A DNA stretch of 64,000 bases, taken from an uncultured Selenomonadales bacterium. GTDB taxonomy: Bacteria > Bacillota > Negativicutes > Acidaminococcales > Acidaminococcaceae. The notes under the pieces were generated by a model that was not told the origin of the DNA, did not search any database, and saw nothing but the letters and a program-made list of their open reading frames with translations. Within the stretch, counting starts at the first letter, position 1. Every line of letters starts with the position of its first letter. The stretch covers positions 1 to 64,000 of the forward strand of contig OMYP01000005.1 in assembly GCA_900315345.1 (NCBI GenBank). Direction: 5' to 3'. This document shows positions 62,401 through 64,000 of this stretch, piece by piece. The position numbers were made by a program, and so were the translations under genes.

Positions 62401-64000
62401 GGCTTTCCAGCTTCCGGATCTCCACATTGCCGGGCAGGGCCTGGCCCTCCGCCGTACCGCCCCGGACGGTCACGTCAATATTGCCGCCCCAGGTGGAAAC
62501 CGCACTAAGTACCACCTTGTCCGAGGTGGTATAGGTGTTGCCGTCCCCGCTGGCGGTCCGGGTTCCCAGGGAGGTAATATGGATATTTTCAATATCTTCC
62601 CGGGCCTGCAGGTCTGCCTTCCCGGTGATCAGGGCCGTATCTCCCTGCTGGACGATGCTGCCCGCCGCCGTATGGATGGTCAGGGCCCCATTGGCCGAAT
62701 TGTTTTTGATCGTATCTGTCAGGTTGATACCGGTTCCCTTCCTGTTGCTGTTTGCCAGGGAGATGCTGCCGTCTTCCTTACCGATGAAGCCGATGCCGAT
62801 ATCCCGGTCCGCCTTCAGGGAGAAGGTGTAGGACTGGCTGGAGCCGGTCTTAGTGGTCCATTCCATATGGTATTTGGGGTTGGACCACAAAGCATACCAG
62901 TTGCCGCCCTCCTTCCACTTGCCGGTCACGGTGCGGGTATCGCTGGTGACCCGGTTCTCGTAGACCGCGCCGAACTCCGTGCTGTTCAGCTTCTTGCCGT
63001 ATTCTGCGTCGTTGATCGCATCAATAAAGGTACCGCTGCCCAGACTGCGTTCGCCGCCCTTATTGACTTCTTTCGCTTCGGTACTGCTTTCCAGTTCCTT
63101 CAGCTTGGACTGGCTGCTGCTGGTATCCAGCGCCCCCCAGAACAGGGAGTTCTGGACTTTATGGTAATACTTCGTAGTGCCGGTCTCCGTGCCCAGGGTC
63201 CAGTTATAGCGCAGGCCTTCCTTCACTTTATAAGAGCCGGAGGGCGCGGCCCCGCTGTTGTGGCCGATACCGGATGCGGTCTTCGTAGCTTTTTCCGCCG
63301 CAGCGCTGTCCTTGGCATATTTGCTGTAATTTTCAATGGTTTTCGTCGCAGAACGGGTGTATTCCGTCCAGGTATCCCTGGCCAGGTCCGTAATGGTGAT
63401 CTTGCCTTCGATATCATTATTGAGCACCTTGCCTACGTCCAGGCCATAGGCGGAATTATTGGTAACGGAAATATCCGCGCCCCCGTCCGCCGCCAGGATC
63501 CTGCCGTTGCCGGTGCTGGAGATCCGGCCCGTCAGGTAGACCTTGCCGCCTCTGGTATCGATGTCCTCTACCAGCAGCCGGTCGTTCTGGGGGTCGTAAT
63601 AGACCTGCACCACGTATTTAAAGCCGCCGATACTGCTATCATAGACCGGTTTGCCGCCGTCGTTCACCTTGTACATGGTACGACCCTGGACGGTAACCGC
63701 CCGGTCAGCCGTTTTGATCCTGTCAATATTATTTAACGCATTGTCGCCAACCACTGCTTCATACTTGCTGTAGCCGCTCTGGATGAGGCCGTTTACGTTA
63801 ATATCCGCCGCCGCGATATAGACGCTGTCCCCGGCAATACGTCCCAGCTCCGCGTTGGTAATATCCGACGCTGTCTGTTTCAGCCCCGTCTCGGAATCCG
63901 TCTTGTTAGCAGTCTTATCCTTCAGGGTGCTGTCTTTCGCGTTATTCATGGCCTTATTCACTTCTGCCGCGTTCAGGTCCTGGGGCCGTCCGCCGATATT
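59495..64000 (-). CDS. Filamentous haemagglutinin-like TpsA adhesin (5' end outside the window)
   Basis: At least 1501 residues; the frame stays open to the right edge, so the signal peptide and TPS domain are missing. Repeats of beta-helix type dominate, for example the ~20-residue GSNV...GNIIYADSVSAG units near the C-terminus and many GDITITGS-like strands. The pattern matches LktA-type filamentous adhesins of anaerobes. It is probably secreted by the adjacent TpsB and displayed on the surface. A GTG at 63961 is internal, not the start: the frame continues upstream without a stop. The long plus-strand frames opposite are shadows. Confidence 0.9.
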   Translation of the reverse strand, partial: NIGGRPQDLNAAEVNKAMNNAKDSTLKDKTANKTDSETGLKQTASDITNAELGRIAGDSVYIAAADINVNGLIQSGYSKYEAVVGDNALNNIDRIKTADRAVTVQGRTMYKVNDGGKPVYDSSIGGFKYVVQVYYDPQNDRLLVEDIDTRGGKVYLTGRISSTGNGRILAADGGADISVTNNSAYGLDVGKVLNNDIEGKITITDLARDTWTEYTRSATKTIENYSKYAKDSAAAEKATKTASGIGHNSGAAPSGSYKVKEGLRYNWTLGTETGTTKYYHKVQNSLFWGALDTSSSQSKLKELESSTEAKEVNKGGERSLGSGTFIDAINDAEYGKKLNSTEFGAVYENRVTSDTRTVTGKWKEGGNWYALWSNPKYHMEWTTKTGSSQSYTFSLKADRDIGIGFIGKEDGSISLANSNRKGTGINLTDTIKNNSANGALTIHTAAGSIVQQGDTALITGKADLQAREDIENIHITSLGTRTASGDGNTYTTSDKVVLSAVSTWGGNIDVTVRGGTAEGQALPGNVEIRKLESLAYGNDGTGDVALTADGDITQSGSKTAVMGREIDLTSVNGGLGTSKQALVLWSLPEAYGFGPGSANVDASAKKDIYLTEANADMRIGSIVSREGDVTLTAKNGRLLDSLPQAENSNNIDEDDLVMHWIDAGLIAGTEDYEGAYIKGLKQDAANYKARVEEQFALFTNKEASDAVKEMFTKKDGTAYTSVDAYLAQDTYYQAIVDRYTHPTFAWTKDQLLYSIRNAIVNKESGVTTETQGKIANVQGKNVTLNAQGIGMNSNKTTTILASDLTGGSEKAIANLKKLANADAADVTIKDKNGNTLFFSTDAQGKQTVTARDSIGNTVATDGAVYEFVIGNLSPLGVKAEGKVDVTASDESVFIAGRSDTKGVFSPLNTGVINAGVKDVRLYTQKGIYNALEGKDASQANIKANNLIAYGGSEDIGAEDKYLGVDLRGDLQSANADGSIYIKNMGPSRLFVGSLYAGDTLALDSRPGIEMSWDRNYSGAYLNAGKEVRLTADPNSDSGVLGSYTPLRILNSGAEITLVANEAKIRGVNGLLGDKATMYVGDVKTTRNAVLQSEGHLQLTGNLTAGSGAVLETLAGGDIYVSGDVNAENATIQVDPDKNGKKKNGYIVIDGNVTARNLAALHNNTEEGDITINGSITGGSVEITGKDSDIVADGKLEATKQDISITSEAGDIDIGGDLDAKRDMTMKTSGEGSIFLYRDEKVNETMNIHAGRHISLETEDGDILVEGKIASDSGNISAVTENGDITLAGMLDNSGNNPGDVKAGGDITATVKESGDITFSGATKAGGDVKAATADGTVMYDGVVVAGNDVTAEVGTGQIWYDGNVSAGSNVTGTIGNGNIIYADSVSAGSNVEAKITEDGNIIYLGRVSAGRNVIADAVKGNIYYGSAVEAGRSVIARTGSGTVSYMGPVTAGKDLPEQVRKGYGKIAYYDRYGLVGYSNSLDVAPVRNAKPAEIKIGKTAK

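Noticed and set aside
61778-63736. 652-codon plus-strand frame opposite TpsA (and similar long frames opposite dnaK, 15973-17181)
   Set aside because: Antisense to well-supported genes and without recognisable domains; such frames arise from codon bias.
1-64000. tRNA or rRNA genes
   Set aside because: Scanning both strands by eye gave no cloverleaf with a T-loop GTTCGA-type core and acceptor stem; none is reported.

Overview
The window looks like chromosome from a diderm Firmicute of the class Negativicutes, most likely the Acidaminococcus/Phascolarctobacterium branch (inference). Gene order and protein style are Firmicute: lepA-hemW-hrcA-grpE-dnaK-dnaJ-prmA-rsmE-mtaB-HIT-rpsU-yqeY, and an mraZ-to-ftsZ wall/division cluster. 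The cell must nevertheless have an outer membrane, because there are three trimeric autotransporter adhesins (TAAs) with extended signal peptides, a two-partner secretion pair, and an S-layer-homology (SLH) domain of the kind that ties Negativicute outer membranes to peptidoglycan. MurE carries the DNPR motif of the meso-diaminopimelate-adding enzymes.

Layout. 1-3.5 kb: two-domain polyphosphate kinase 2, an unknown protein and flotillin-like FloA, with ~97-bp inverted repeats at both ends. 3.6-8.2 kb: yqeY, rpsU, HIT protein, mtaB, prmA, rsmE. 8.2-14.0 kb: an insertion into the normally unbroken dnaJ-prmA order, holding a type I toxin-antitoxin locus split by a MITE-like element and the first TAA. 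14.1-22.7 kb: dnaJ, dnaK, grpE, hrcA (perfect CIRCE operator), hemW, lepA. 22.9-38.7 kb: rpsT, nrdR and the division/wall cluster ftsZ-sbp-DUF881-ftsQ-ddl-murC-murG-murD-mraY-murF-murE-ftsL-rsmH-mraZ, notably without ftsA, ftsI, ftsW or murB.

38.9-64 kb is accessory. A DUF1858 protein is followed by a minus-strand operon: a Cas12f/TnpB-like protein that has lost RuvC catalytic residues, a small secreted protein, then an SLH-bearing TAA. Next come a serine recombinase split at an A10 run, a small lysis-like cassette (amidase, DUF1659, DUF2922, YvrJ), an XRE repressor, and a phage-type replication block (sigma factor, replisome organiser with internal iterons, DnaC-like loader, DnaB-like helicase). 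The window ends in a minus-strand TpsA (cut by the edge)-TpsB-TAA operon.

The strongest candidates for something new are: (1) the apparently nuclease-dead Cas12f/TnpB-like gene directly upstream of an adhesin operon, which recalls TldR repressors exapted to control surface proteins; (2) TAAs with periplasmic coiled-coil or SLH tails after the barrel; (3) the toxin gene cut by a palindromic element found in several copies here; (4) a lambda-like origin inside the replisome-organiser gene. No tRNA, rRNA or CRISPR array was found.
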